NCBI GenBank assembly: GCA_020638395.1
Contig: JACKIP010000002.1
Location: 150,678-214,677 of the forward strand
Reading direction: 5' to 3'
From: Rhodospirillales bacterium
Lineage (GTDB): Bacteria; Pseudomonadota; Alphaproteobacteria; Micavibrionales; Micavibrionaceae
DNA: 64,000 nucleotides
The position numbers and the translations under genes were made by a program. The notes under the pieces are model-generated. The model did not search any database, was not told the DNA's origin, and saw only the letters and a list, made by a program, of their open reading frames with translations. Position 1 is the first letter of the stretch; each line of letters opens with the position of its first letter. Shown here piece after piece: positions 25,525-34,214 of the stretch.

Positions 25525-27952
25525 ATGAATGATCCGTCCAACGCGATATTTTGGTTTTTTTTAAGAGCCAAAGTGAGTATTCTGAATAAACTCATGTCGA
25601 TGCATCCCGCTAAAAAGCACAAGAAATTTCTGGAGAACCTGTTTGGCCGCAACCGGGCGGAGCTGGAGAAAAACCGTCTGGAAGCCTTTCTGGATAGCGT
25701 TCCGGGGGCCTATTGCGGATGGGACCGGGACGGCGGCATCGCGTGGAATGAAACGTTCCTGACACAGCTTCACCTGAAGGACATCAAGGATTTTACCACT
25801 ATCCAGACCAGTTTTGCGCCGGAAGAAGCCCCCATTCTGGAAGGCGCGTTCCGGTCTTTGCGGGAGTCCGGAGAGCCATTCTGTAAAGTTTGTGCGGCGC
25901 GCGACGGCATGCGGTTTTTCCGTCTGTCAGGAAACCGCGGATTTAATCTGGCCGAGGATGATTATTACGACGTGATCTGGCTGGAAGATGTGAGTGAACA
26001 TCACGGCGCACAGGGAAAACTGGCGCTGCGGGCGCAGCAGGCCGAGCGCGATATGCGTGCCATGCGGGATGCCTGCGATTCCACCCCGTTTCCGGTCTGG
26101 TTGCGCAATGAAACTCTGGACCTTGTCTGGTGTAATCGGGCATATGCCGAGCTGCTTGGTCTGTCTGTGTCCCAGATTTTGACACAGCAGCAGGAGCTGA
26201 CCGGCACTCTGACCGGAACCGGCGGCAAGAAAGAAAAGATTGAAATGAAACGGTTGGCGGCGGAGGCGCAGGAAAAATCCTCTATCGCCAGTTGCCGCGG
26301 CCACCTGATTGTCAATGGCAAGCGGCGGCTGTTCCTGTTCGAAGAAATTCCCCAGAAAAAAGAAGGCGGGTATATGGGGATGGCGCGGGATATCACCCGT
26401 GAAGAAGAACTGACCAGCGAGCTGGGACATCACGTTACGGCCTCGCATACCCTGCTCGATCACCTGCATTCAGCGGTGGGAATTTTCAACAAGGATCAGG
26501 AGCTGGAGTTCTATAACGCATCCTTTGCATCTTTGTGGAAGCTGGAAGAGCCTTATCTGAACACGCATCCAAAGCTGGGAGATATAATGGAGCGGCTGCG
26601 GGCGCAGCGGTCTCTGCCGGAGCAGGCCGACTTCCGCGGGTTCAAAAAAAGCTGGCTGGATATGTTTACCGGCCTGTTACAGCCATTTGAGGATATGCTG
26701 TACCTGCCGGATGAAAAGGTTGTGCGAATGCTGGTGGTGGCGCATCCTTTGGGCGGGTTGATGATGACCTTCGAGGATGTTACCAGCCGTCTGGCGCTCG
26801 AATCGTCCTATAACACCCTGATCGCGGTGCAGAAGGGACTCTGGACAATCTGGCGGAGGGAGTCTCGGTGTTCGGGGAAGATGGACGGTTGAAACTCTGG
26901 AATCCGTCTTTTGCGGCTCTGTGGGGCTTATATCCCGAAGATCTTGACGGCAACCCGCACGTGACCAGACTGGTCGATAAAATGAAGCCTTTTTTCGATG
27001 CCGGGTTCTGGCCGCAATATTACGATCAGCTTATCAGTCTGGGGCTGGAGCGGGAGGAGCGCAACGGACGCCTGTCACGCTCTGACGATCATGTGATTGA
27101 TTACGCGACCCTGCCGCTGGTGGATGGGGGCGTTCTGGTGACCTATACCGATATGACAGATACGGTGCATGTGGAAAAGCACTGCGGGAGCGGAACGCAG
27201 CTCTGGAAACGGCAGAGCGCCTGAAGCTGGATTTTCTCGCGAACGTATCCTACCAGTTGCGCACGCCCCTGAACAGCATTATGGGCTTCACCGAGATGCT
27301 CGCCGGGGAGTTCTTCGGCCCCCTCAATGAGCAGCAAAAAGAATATACCAGCGATATTACCGAAGCCAGCGAGCGGCTGCTGAGCCTGATTAACGATATT
27401 CTCGACCTCTCCACCATGGAAGCCGGATATCTGGAGCTGCATAAGGAACCGGTGGATGTGTATGACCTGCTGCGCGATCTGACCAAACTGGTACAGGGAT
27501 GGGCGCGGCAGCGCAAAATTGATATTCATCTGGAATGCGCACAGGATATCGGGCGTTTCCCGGCGGATACCGGGCGGTTGAAACAGATTTTGTTAAACCT
27601 GATACGCAATGCCATTGCGTTTACACCGGATGACGGGGCCGGCATGATCTCCGTCATCGCCGAGCGTGACGGAAGCCGCATATTGATGACTGTCAAAGAT
27701 AACGGCATCGGCATTCCCAAGGAAGAGCAAGAGCGGATCTTTGAACCGTTTGAACGTACGCCTGTCTCGATGGACGCGCCGCCGTCGATCTATCGCGGAG
27801 CTGGTCTGGGATTGTCGATTGTCAAAAATATTACAGAGCTTCACAACGGGTCTGTTCATCTGGAAAGCGAACCGCATGTCGGCACGGAAATCACCCTGAT
27901 TTTCCCGGCGGAGGATTATACCCAGAGACTCAGCAAAGACGAAGCGGCGTAG
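25525..27952 (+). pseudogene. DivL-like PAS-domain sensor kinase, two frameshifts
   Basis: Three overlapping frames join into one sensor kinase of about 809 residues. The N-terminal part (25525-26838) carries PAS-like segments. Between 26833 and 26838 the frame changes: AAGGGACTC needs one more G to continue as TLDNLAEGVSVFGEDGRLKL. At 27177-27182 it changes again: AAGCACTG needs one G to continue as ALRERNAALETAERLKLDF. The H-box is NVSYQLRTPLNSI, with Tyr where histidine kinases have His, as in Caulobacter DivL. The ATPase part has DNGIGIP and RGAGLGLSIV. Both lesions are single missing bases beside G-runs, so they may be sequencing errors rather than true decay; DivL is essential in Caulobacter. 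No other part of the cell-cycle circuit is nearby. Confidence 0.8.
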
Positions 27953-27980
27953 GGTAAGGCTGCGACGTCTCTCCCCTCCC

Positions 27981-28454
27981 TCAGGCCGCCTGTTCGTCCA
28001 GATCCGTGTACAGAAACATGGCGCGAACCGTATCAAGATCGTTAATCTGGCGCAGGCGGTCACAGAGTGTCCGATCGCGCATCAGGCGGGAAATGCGCGA
28101 CAGGCGGCGCAAATGCAGGGAATTCTCATTGAGCGGAGACAGCAATACAAACACCAGAGTGACGTGCTCGTCCCCGGTGGAGCTTTTCATATCCAGTCCT
28201 TCCGGGATTTTGTACAGCATGTGAACCGGGTGATCGATGCCGTCCATCATGACATTGGCAATCATCACACCGTCTTCAAAAATGAACTCATTGCGGGCGG
28301 CACTTTCAGACAGGGCAAACTGGATGGTATCGAACAGGTCCGGATTTTCCCACTGCAGTGAAACCTGACGGGCGATATCGGCATAAAGTTTGCCGGCTGA
28401 CTGGGCAGGAAAGTGGGCCTTGAAGAAATCCAGATCACAAGAATAGGTCGTCAT
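27981..28454 (-). CDS. PtsN-like (EIIA-fold) protein lacking the usual phospho-histidine context
   Basis: A 157-residue protein whose second half (EHVTLVFVLLSPLNENSLHLRRLSRISRLMRD) matches the EIIA-Ntr/fructose IIA fold. The segment where EIIA-Ntr has its active IPH histidine reads FEDGVMIANVMMDG and has no His, so phosphotransfer is doubtful. The ATG at 28454 has a strong AGGAGG 6 bases upstream; a longer frame to 28550 lacks such a signal. It could be a regulatory relative of PtsN. It is convergent with the DivL-like gene. Confidence 0.65.
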   Translation of the reverse strand: MTTYSCDLDFFKAHFPAQSAGKLYADIARQVSLQWENPDLFDTIQFALSESAARNEFIFEDGVMIANVMMDGIDHPVHMLYKIPEGLDMKSSTGDEHVTLVFVLLSPLNENSLHLRRLSRISRLMRDRTLCDRLRQINDLDTVRAMFLYTDLDEQAA

Positions 28455-28593
28455 GAAAACCTCCTGTCCGATTCGTACTCGTATGCGTGAGTGTTCGATA
28501 TAGGGTATAAAGGTTAATAAATCTATAAAAAAATATGACTCACTGCACAAGAAAAGACTGTGATGGCAGCAAATGTGCGTGGTCTGAACTGTG

Positions 28594-28622
28594 CGGTTTT
28601 TGTCGCTTGCGTCGGACGGCGG
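28594..28622. repeat. 29-bp repeat, family C, copy 2
   Basis: Identical, same orientation, to 21058-21086. It ends 19 bases before the hemJ start codon, so it may be part of the hemJ leader or promoter region. Confidence 0.7.
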
Positions 28623-28641
28623 GACGGACTAGATTTGCGCT

Positions 28642-29088
28642 ATGCAGGATTTTCTTCTCGAATATTACTTTTATCTCAAAGCATTTCATATCATCAGCGT
28701 GATTGCCTGGATGGCCGGATTGCTTTATTTGCCGCGGCTATTTGTCTATCATTGTGACGTTCCCGCCGAGTCCAAAACCTCGGAAATCTTCAAGCTCATG
28801 GAATACCGGCTGGCACGCTATATCATGGGCCCGGCCATGCATGCGGCCTGGACGTTTGCCCTGCTGATGCTTTACGCCAATCCATCTTTGTTTCAGGACG
28901 GATGGATGCATGCAAAACTGACCTGCGTTATTTTGCTGACGGTCGTACATGTGCTGCTGACACGCTGGCGCAAAGCTTTTGCCGAAGACCGTAATACGAA
29001 AAGCGCGAAATTTTACCGCATCTGGAATGAAGTCCCAACGGTTCTGATGGTTTTGATCGTGATTCTGGCAGTAACCAAACCGTTTTAG
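28642..29088 (+). CDS. hemJ: Protoporphyrinogen oxidase HemJ
   Basis: Membrane protein that oxidises protoporphyrinogen IX in haem synthesis, used by many alphaproteobacteria instead of HemG or HemY. It has 148 residues and four hydrophobic helices. The N-terminal block FHIISVIAWMAGLLYLPRLF (H16, W23) is the family hallmark and carries a conserved haem-coordinating histidine. The C-terminal RIWNEVPTVLMVLIVILAV is also typical. The haem made here would serve the cbb3 oxidase, cytochromes and globin receptor encoded in the same window. Confidence 0.93.
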   Translation: MQDFLLEYYFYLKAFHIISVIAWMAGLLYLPRLFVYHCDVPAESKTSEIFKLMEYRLARYIMGPAMHAAWTFALLMLYANPSLFQDGWMHAKLTCVILLTVVHVLLTRWRKAFAEDRNTKSAKFYRIWNEVPTVLMVLIVILAVTKPF

Positions 29089-29130
29089 AGCTACTATAAT
29101 CGCGCCAAAAACTTTAAGACAAGCTCTCAA

Positions 29131-29212
29131 GCCGTCATCACACGGCTCCGTCCGTGTGATCCATAGTATACCCTGCACTCTCTGTGTCTCTTGCGGTTAA
29201 AAATCAGGAGTG
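29131..29212. repeat. Dispersed repeat family A, copy after hemJ
   Basis: Positions 29131-29162 form a hairpin (TCACACGG-CTCCG-TCCGTGTGA core) and are the exact reverse complement of 32741-32772. The following 50 bases (CTCTCTGTGTCTCTTGCGG) resemble the tail of the 4876-5035 copy. May act as a terminator-like or mobile intergenic element. Confidence 0.7.
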
Positions 29213-29282
29213 CACTAAACTTCTTGCACTTTACCGGCTTTTTTCCTAAGAATAGAGCACAAAACACAGGATACCCTTTCCC

Positions 29283-30050
29283 ATGATGATTGACCTGATT
29301 ATTGGTGCCGTTATTCTTATTTCCGCTTTGGTCGCGTTTTTTCGTGGCTTTATCCGCGAAGTTCTGACCATCCTCGGCGTGATTGGCGGTCTGGTCGCCG
29401 CTTATATGTACGGGGCGACTCTTGCTCCGTTCTATAACGGGTTGCTGGAAGGAGATAAACCCGCCGCCGAAGGAGCGGAAACTCCGCATTTTATGGGGAT
29501 TATTCCCTATCCTCTCCTATCGGAAATTCTGGGATATGCCACGGTATTTCTGGGCGTGGTGATTATCCTCAGCATCCTGAGTTACTTCCTGAGCAAATTT
29601 GTTGAAAATGTCGGAATGGGGATGCTGGACCGCACCCTTGGAGTGGCCTTCGGGATTGCCCGCGGGGTGATCCTGCTGGGAGTTTTGTACATGCCGATTC
29701 ACATGTTCGCCGATGAAGAGGAAAAGAAAAACTGGTTTAAAGACAGTCACCTGCAAGTTTACATCGAAGCCACCTCTGAATGGCTGAGCGAATTCCTGCC
29801 GGAAGATTTCCTGAAAGATACCGGACAGGAAAAACTCGACCAGACGCGGGAAACCCTCAAAGCACTTGATATTCTGCCGGAAGTGGCTCCCTTCTCGCAA
29901 CCATCTGCCGATCCAAAGGGTCAAAATGCTGCTCCACCCGCCTCAGCGACGCCGCTGGAGCCAGCTGCCCCGGCCGAGGGATATGACCAGCCGCAACGCC
30001 AGTCCATGGAAGATCTGATTGAACAACAGGAAAAACCCGTCAATGACTAA
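29283..30050 (+). CDS. cvpA: CvpA family membrane protein
   Basis: A 255-residue inner-membrane protein: MIDLIIGAVILISALVAF, FIREVLTILGVIGGLVAAYMY, ATVFLGVVIILSILSYFL and LGVAFGIARGVILLGVLYM form the four helices, followed by a soluble Pro/Ala-rich tail from about residue 190. CvpA is commonly encoded next to purF; its biochemical role is not settled (colicin V production, cell-envelope homeostasis). Here it overlaps purF by 8 bases. Confidence 0.93.
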   Translation: MMIDLIIGAVILISALVAFFRGFIREVLTILGVIGGLVAAYMYGATLAPFYNGLLEGDKPAAEGAETPHFMGIIPYPLLSEILGYATVFLGVVIILSILSYFLSKFVENVGMGMLDRTLGVAFGIARGVILLGVLYMPIHMFADEEEKKNWFKDSHLQVYIEATSEWLSEFLPEDFLKDTGQEKLDQTRETLKALDILPEVAPFSQPSADPKGQNAAPPASATPLEPAAPAEGYDQPQRQSMEDLIEQQEKPVND

Positions 30051-31497
30051 TTTCGCCCCGGCTGACGCTGCAATTGAGAAGGATGACAAATTCCATGATG
30101 AATGCGGTGTGTTCGGAATTTTTGGTCATGATGATGCTTCCGCTCTGACCGCCCTGGGCCTGCATGCCCTGCAACACCGGGGGCAGGAAGCCTGCGGGAT
30201 CGTCACCTATGACGGGAGTGCGTTCCACACCAAACGCGCCCTGGGTCTGGTCGATCAGGTTTTTGGCAAGCAGGACACCATTGAGCGGCTTGCCGGACGG
30301 GCCGCGATTGGCCACAATCGTTACGCAACCTCCGGCGGCACCGCGCTGCGGAATGTCCAGCCTCTTTATGCCGATCTGGCATTTGGCGGATTTGCTCTGG
30401 CCCATAACGGCAATCTGACCAACGCCCAGACCCTGCGCCGCCAGCTGGTCGAAGACGGTGCTATTTTCCAGTCTTCCAGCGATACGGAAACCATTATTCA
30501 CCTGATGGCAACACAGAAGGGCCAGCGGGTCGTCGACCGGCTGACCTATGCCTTGCAACACATCAAGGGCGGATTTGCTCTGGTTGCTCTGGCCGAGGAC
30601 AAACTGATCGGCCTGCGGGACCCGCACGGCATCCGGCCTCTTTTGCTGGGAAAATACGGGGAATCGTATCTTTTGGCCTCCGAGTCCTGCGCCTTTGACA
30701 TTATCGGAGCCAAGCTTATCCGCAATATCGAGCCGGGCGAAATGGTGATTATCAACGAGCACGGCCTGCAAAGCTTCCGGCCGTTTTCCGGCCCTGCCGT
30801 CAGTGGACGGTTCTGCATCTTTGAATATGTTTATTTCGCCCGCCCGGATTCCATTCTGGAGACGCATTCCGTCTATGAGAAACGCAAGCAGATCGGGGTG
30901 GAGCTGGCGCGGGAAGCGCCCTGCCCGGACGCCGACGTCATCATCCCGGTTCCGGATGGCGGCGTGCCCAGCGCCATTGGTTTTGCCCAGGAAAGCGGCG
31001 TGCCGTTCGAGCTGGGGATTATCCGCAATCATTATGTCGGGCGCACATTTATCCAGCCGGGACAGAAAATTCGCAATCTCGGCGTGCGCCTCAAACATAA
31101 CGCCAACCGCCCGATCATCGAGGGGAAAAATGTCGTACTGGTCGATGATTCGATTGTCCGGGGCACGACTTCCCGCAAAATTGTCGAAATGGTACGGGCG
31201 GCCGGGGCAAAATCCGTTCATATGCGCGTGTCCTCTCCGCCGACCAAATATCCCTGTTTTTACGGCATTGATACCCCCTCTTACGAAGAGCTTCTGGCCC
31301 ATAATACCGATGTGAACGGCATTGCCGCACAGATCGGGGTTGATTCTCTGGCCTATGTCTCTCTTGACGGGCTGTACCGCGCCATGAACCTGCCGCAAGG
31401 ACGCAATGCCGAGGCTCCCGCCTATTGCGACGCCTGTTTCTCCGGCGACTATCCGGTGGAGCTGGTGGATCAGGATATCAAAGCAGGATGCAAATAA
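30043..31497 (+). CDS. purF: Amidophosphoribosyltransferase PurF
   Basis: First committed enzyme of purine synthesis: PRPP plus glutamine to phosphoribosylamine. The ATG at 30043 (MTNFAPADAAIEKDDKF) overlaps the end of cvpA and gives 484 residues; an in-frame ATG 8 codons earlier lies deeper in cvpA. The catalytic nucleophile is C21 in DECGVFGIFG, so the first 20 residues are a propeptide. The PRPP loop is VVLVDDSIVRGTTSRK near residue 365. Two C-terminal cysteines sit in AYCDACFSG, but the full four-ligand Fe-S set of Bacillus PurF is not evident. It is tightly coupled to cvpA and the SDR gene. Confidence 0.96.
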   Translation: MTNFAPADAAIEKDDKFHDECGVFGIFGHDDASALTALGLHALQHRGQEACGIVTYDGSAFHTKRALGLVDQVFGKQDTIERLAGRAAIGHNRYATSGGTALRNVQPLYADLAFGGFALAHNGNLTNAQTLRRQLVEDGAIFQSSSDTETIIHLMATQKGQRVVDRLTYALQHIKGGFALVALAEDKLIGLRDPHGIRPLLLGKYGESYLLASESCAFDIIGAKLIRNIEPGEMVIINEHGLQSFRPFSGPAVSGRFCIFEYVYFARPDSILETHSVYEKRKQIGVELAREAPCPDADVIIPVPDGGVPSAIGFAQESGVPFELGIIRNHYVGRTFIQPGQKIRNLGVRLKHNANRPIIEGKNVVLVDDSIVRGTTSRKIVEMVRAAGAKSVHMRVSSPPTKYPCFYGIDTPSYEELLAHNTDVNGIAAQIGVDSLAYVSLDGLYRAMNLPQGRNAEAPAYCDACFSGDYPVELVDQDIKAGCK

Positions 31498-32195
31498 TGA
31501 CAGAACATGCTCTTTCCGATACATCGTCTGACAAGAAAATCGCCCTGATTACCGGAGCATCCCGCGGGATTGGCCGGGCGACGGCGTTGCAGCTGGCTAA
31601 AAAAGGCTACCATATTATAGCGCTGGCGCGGACGGTCGGCGCACTGGAGGAGCTGGATGATCTGATCACCGCCGCCGGAGGAACCTGTACACTTGTTCCA
31701 CAGGACCTGATTCAATTCGATAAAGTCGAGCTTCTGGGTCCCGCCCTGCTGCAAAAATTCGGGCGGCTGGATTTGCTGGTTGCCAATGCCGGAGTTCTGG
31801 GGACGTTGGGGCCGGTGGCGCATACTTCCCCCAAAGATTTTGAGAAAGTATTCAAAATTAATGTAGAGGCGAATTTCCGGCTGATCCGCACGCTCGATCC
31901 GCTGCTCAAGCAATCCGACGCTCCGCAGGTCGTGTTTTTAACCACCAGCGACAGTGTCATGGATGGACGGGCCTATTGGGGCGCTTATGGCGCAAGTAAA
32001 GCTGCCCTGCAATCTCTGGCCCGCACCTATGAGGCGGAAAATCAGCAGAATAACCTGCGGGTTCATCTGTTTAACCCCGGCGCCACACGTACAGCCATGC
32101 GCGCCGCAGCCATGCCGGGCGAAGATCCGGAGACTCTGCCAACCCCGGAACATGTCGCCGGACGGCTGGTGGAATTGTTGCTCCCCACCGCATAA
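31497..32195 (+). CDS. Short-chain dehydrogenase/reductase
   Basis: A 232-residue classical SDR. The coenzyme motif TGASRGIG is at 19-26, the NAG motif in VANAGVLG near residue 98 and the catalytic Y163-GAS-K167 in WGAYGASKAA, with the serine in FLTTSDS. The start codon ATG at 31497 overlaps the purF stop (TAATG), so it is translated from the purF mRNA. The substrate is unknown; genomic position gives no hint beyond purF. An upstream frame to 31425 is inside purF and rejected. Confidence 0.9.
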   Translation: MTEHALSDTSSDKKIALITGASRGIGRATALQLAKKGYHIIALARTVGALEELDDLITAAGGTCTLVPQDLIQFDKVELLGPALLQKFGRLDLLVANAGVLGTLGPVAHTSPKDFEKVFKINVEANFRLIRTLDPLLKQSDAPQVVFLTTSDSVMDGRAYWGAYGASKAALQSLARTYEAENQQNNLRVHLFNPGATRTAMRAAAMPGEDPETLPTPEHVAGRLVELLLPTA

Positions 32196-32317
32196 GCCGC
32201 CAAACTTTCCCCGCCAGTCCGGAAAAATCCGCAAACCATACATGACGCAAACGGGTTTGACATAGTTGTAAACTGCGTGTTAGCCTTCGAGTAATTTTTT
32301 TGAGGGAGAATAAAAAA

Positions 32318-32632
32318 ATGGATAACCAGACATTAAGAGATCATTTAAATTTTGCTACCTTTATTGGTGTTGGTGCGGGCCTTGGGGGAGCCCTCGCAGT
32401 CTCGCTTGCTGCCGCTCTTGCAGATAGTCGTGAAACCCAACAAATATCGCCGGAACCAACCATCACGGTCGCCGATCTGAACCCTGCGGTTGAAGGATTT
32501 TCTGATGCCTGCAAAAGTATGACCGTTGTGCGCGCAAAAGAAGGATATATCCTGACCGTGCCAAGAAGCGGTGGCTTTATAAGAGATGGCTTTATAAGCT
32601 GTGACTTCCAGCCGTCACTCGATAAAGTATGA
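32318..32632 (+). CDS. Small protein with N-terminal membrane helix, function unknown
   Basis: A 104-residue protein. The ATG at 32318 follows GAGGGAG by 8 bases; a TTG at 32300 is the alternative. One hydrophobic segment (FIGVGAGLGGALAVSLAAAL, about residues 16-35) could be an anchor or signal peptide. The remainder is polar with two cysteines (DACKSM and FISCDFQP) that might form a disulfide if exported. No family recognised. Confidence 0.6.
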   Translation: MDNQTLRDHLNFATFIGVGAGLGGALAVSLAAALADSRETQQISPEPTITVADLNPAVEGFSDACKSMTVVRAKEGYILTVPRSGGFIRDGFISCDFQPSLDKV

Positions 32633-32654
32633 GTATTTTGGTCATTCCTCCGTG

Positions 32655-32772
32655 TTTAAGAAGGTTTAAACCGCAAAGTAAAACAAAGTTCTTTCGGGTT
32701 TTGTGAAAAACCTCTGTGCTCTGCGGTGAAAAATCAACATGGATCACACGGACGGAGCCGTGTGATGACGGC
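32655..32772. repeat. Dispersed repeat family A, inverted copy
   Basis: Lies in the 279-base gap before the pentapeptide gene. 32741-32772 is the exact reverse complement of 29131-29162 and 32660-32735 contains ACCGCAAAG and CTGCGGTG, also found in the other copies. No gene seen here. Confidence 0.7.
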
Positions 32773-32911
32773 ATCGAGAAGCGTCCCAAAATTAAACAAA
32801 AGCACTATAAAAATATAAATGCTCTTTGCTCCAGGAATTGGCGTAAATCTTTCTTTACTTTTTTGCGTTAGGGTGAAGGGAAAGACACCCTGTTCCGGAT
32901 GATACCCCCAC

Positions 32912-34198
32912 ATGTCCAGAGAAGAATTCCTTGAAGTCCCCGATGAATCAGAGCTTCCCGCTCTGACACAGGAGGAGTTTGGCAAAATCATGAGCCTGCA
33001 TAAGGACTTTCTCAAAGGGCGGCATGGCGGGGCCAGAGCCGTGATAAAATTCAAGGATTTATCCGGGCTTAATTTAAGTGATTGTACCCTGTCGCAGGCG
33101 GATTTTACTGGTTCCCGCCTCGCAGGGACCGACCTGTCTTTCAGCGCTCTGGAAGGAGCCTGTTTTTTCGCCTGCGACCTGCGCAATGCCAATCTCCGCC
33201 ATGCCAATTTGAAGCGGTGCGATTTCCGCGGCGCTTATTTGTCGGGAACGGATCTGACCGGGGCCAATCTGGCGGAAGCGGATCTGCGCGAGGGAAAAAT
33301 CATGAAGCGCGATCAGAACGGCGTTCTGATGGACCGAAAACGCGGACCAACCTCCGGAACAAAAACCATTCTCTCCGGCGCACGTCTGCGCAATACCAAT
33401 CTCAGCGATGTGAATGCTGCCGGGGCGGATTTCTCGGACGTTGACCTGTCCGGGGCGCTGATCCAAAAAGCCAATTGCGACGGTGCCAAGTTTACCAATG
33501 CCAATCTGACAGATTCCGATCTGAGCAATTCCGTTTTTAACCGGGCTGATTTATCCGGCGCGATTATGGCAAATGCATTGTTCCGGGCCGCGGATCTTTA
33601 CGGTGCGACTCAAAACGATACCCGCCATAATGAGGATATGGGATATAAGCTGGAAACGCTGGGAAAATCTCTGGAAGAGCTTCTGGAAGATCATCATATC
33701 TGGGTCTCTCATGCCGGCGCTGCGGGTAAACAGCTGGATCTCGGCGGATATGACCTGCGCGATGTTCTTGACATGAACAGGTATGAATTAACCGCCGTCC
33801 GGGCCATCGGAGCCAATTTTATCAATCAGGATTTGCGCGGCGCGCACTTGCAGCATACGCATCTGGATAAATCTGATTTTCGCGACAGTAAAATGCAAAA
33901 GGCGGATTGCCGGGCGGCCTCGATCAAATATGCTCTGTTTGTCCGGGCCAATTTACAGGACGCCGACTTTTCACCCCTGTACTTCAAAAATGCCGATGGA
34001 TCAAGACGGACCCGTCCGGCAGATTTATCCGGCGCTGATTTTCGCTATGCCGATCTGCGCGGCACGAATTTCGCACAGGCTAACCTGTCCGGCGCTGATT
34101 TCTCCCATGCCCTCCTCGACCGGGCCAATCTGGAGGGCGCCAACCTGACCGGTGTGCTGCTGACAGGAACCTGTCTGGAAGACAGAAAAGTCCTTTAG
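32912..34198 (+). CDS. Pentapeptide repeat protein
   Basis: A 428-residue cytoplasmic protein built mainly of A(D/N)LXX pentapeptides, which form a right-handed square beta-helix. Runs are at about residues 50-125 (ANLRHANLKRCDF, TDLTGANLAEADL), 155-235 (GADFSDVDLSGAL, ANLTDSDLSNSVF) and 315-420 (ADLSGADFRYADL, ANLSGADFSHALL). A non-repeat insert near 240-300 includes HHIWVSHAGAAGKQLDL. No transmembrane part. Some family members mimic DNA and bind gyrase, but nothing here shows this. Convergent with ccoI, 16 bases apart. Confidence 0.9.
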   Translation: MSREEFLEVPDESELPALTQEEFGKIMSLHKDFLKGRHGGARAVIKFKDLSGLNLSDCTLSQADFTGSRLAGTDLSFSALEGACFFACDLRNANLRHANLKRCDFRGAYLSGTDLTGANLAEADLREGKIMKRDQNGVLMDRKRGPTSGTKTILSGARLRNTNLSDVNAAGADFSDVDLSGALIQKANCDGAKFTNANLTDSDLSNSVFNRADLSGAIMANALFRAADLYGATQNDTRHNEDMGYKLETLGKSLEELLEDHHIWVSHAGAAGKQLDLGGYDLRDVLDMNRYELTAVRAIGANFINQDLRGAHLQHTHLDKSDFRDSKMQKADCRAASIKYALFVRANLQDADFSPLYFKNADGSRRTRPADLSGADFRYADLRGTNFAQANLSGADFSHALLDRANLEGANLTGVLLTGTCLEDRKVL

Positions 34199-34214
34199 AG
34201 CTCTTCTGTCTGTA

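Noticed and set aside
30040..31524. Long 494-codon open frame antisense to purF
   Set aside because: Mirrors purF codon structure; purF has complete catalytic motifs, and the antisense frame has no domain and no plausible start region.
32912..34198. Tandem repeat or CRISPR-like array
   Set aside because: The periodicity is from pentapeptide repeats in a coding gene; no direct repeat-spacer structure exists anywhere in the window.
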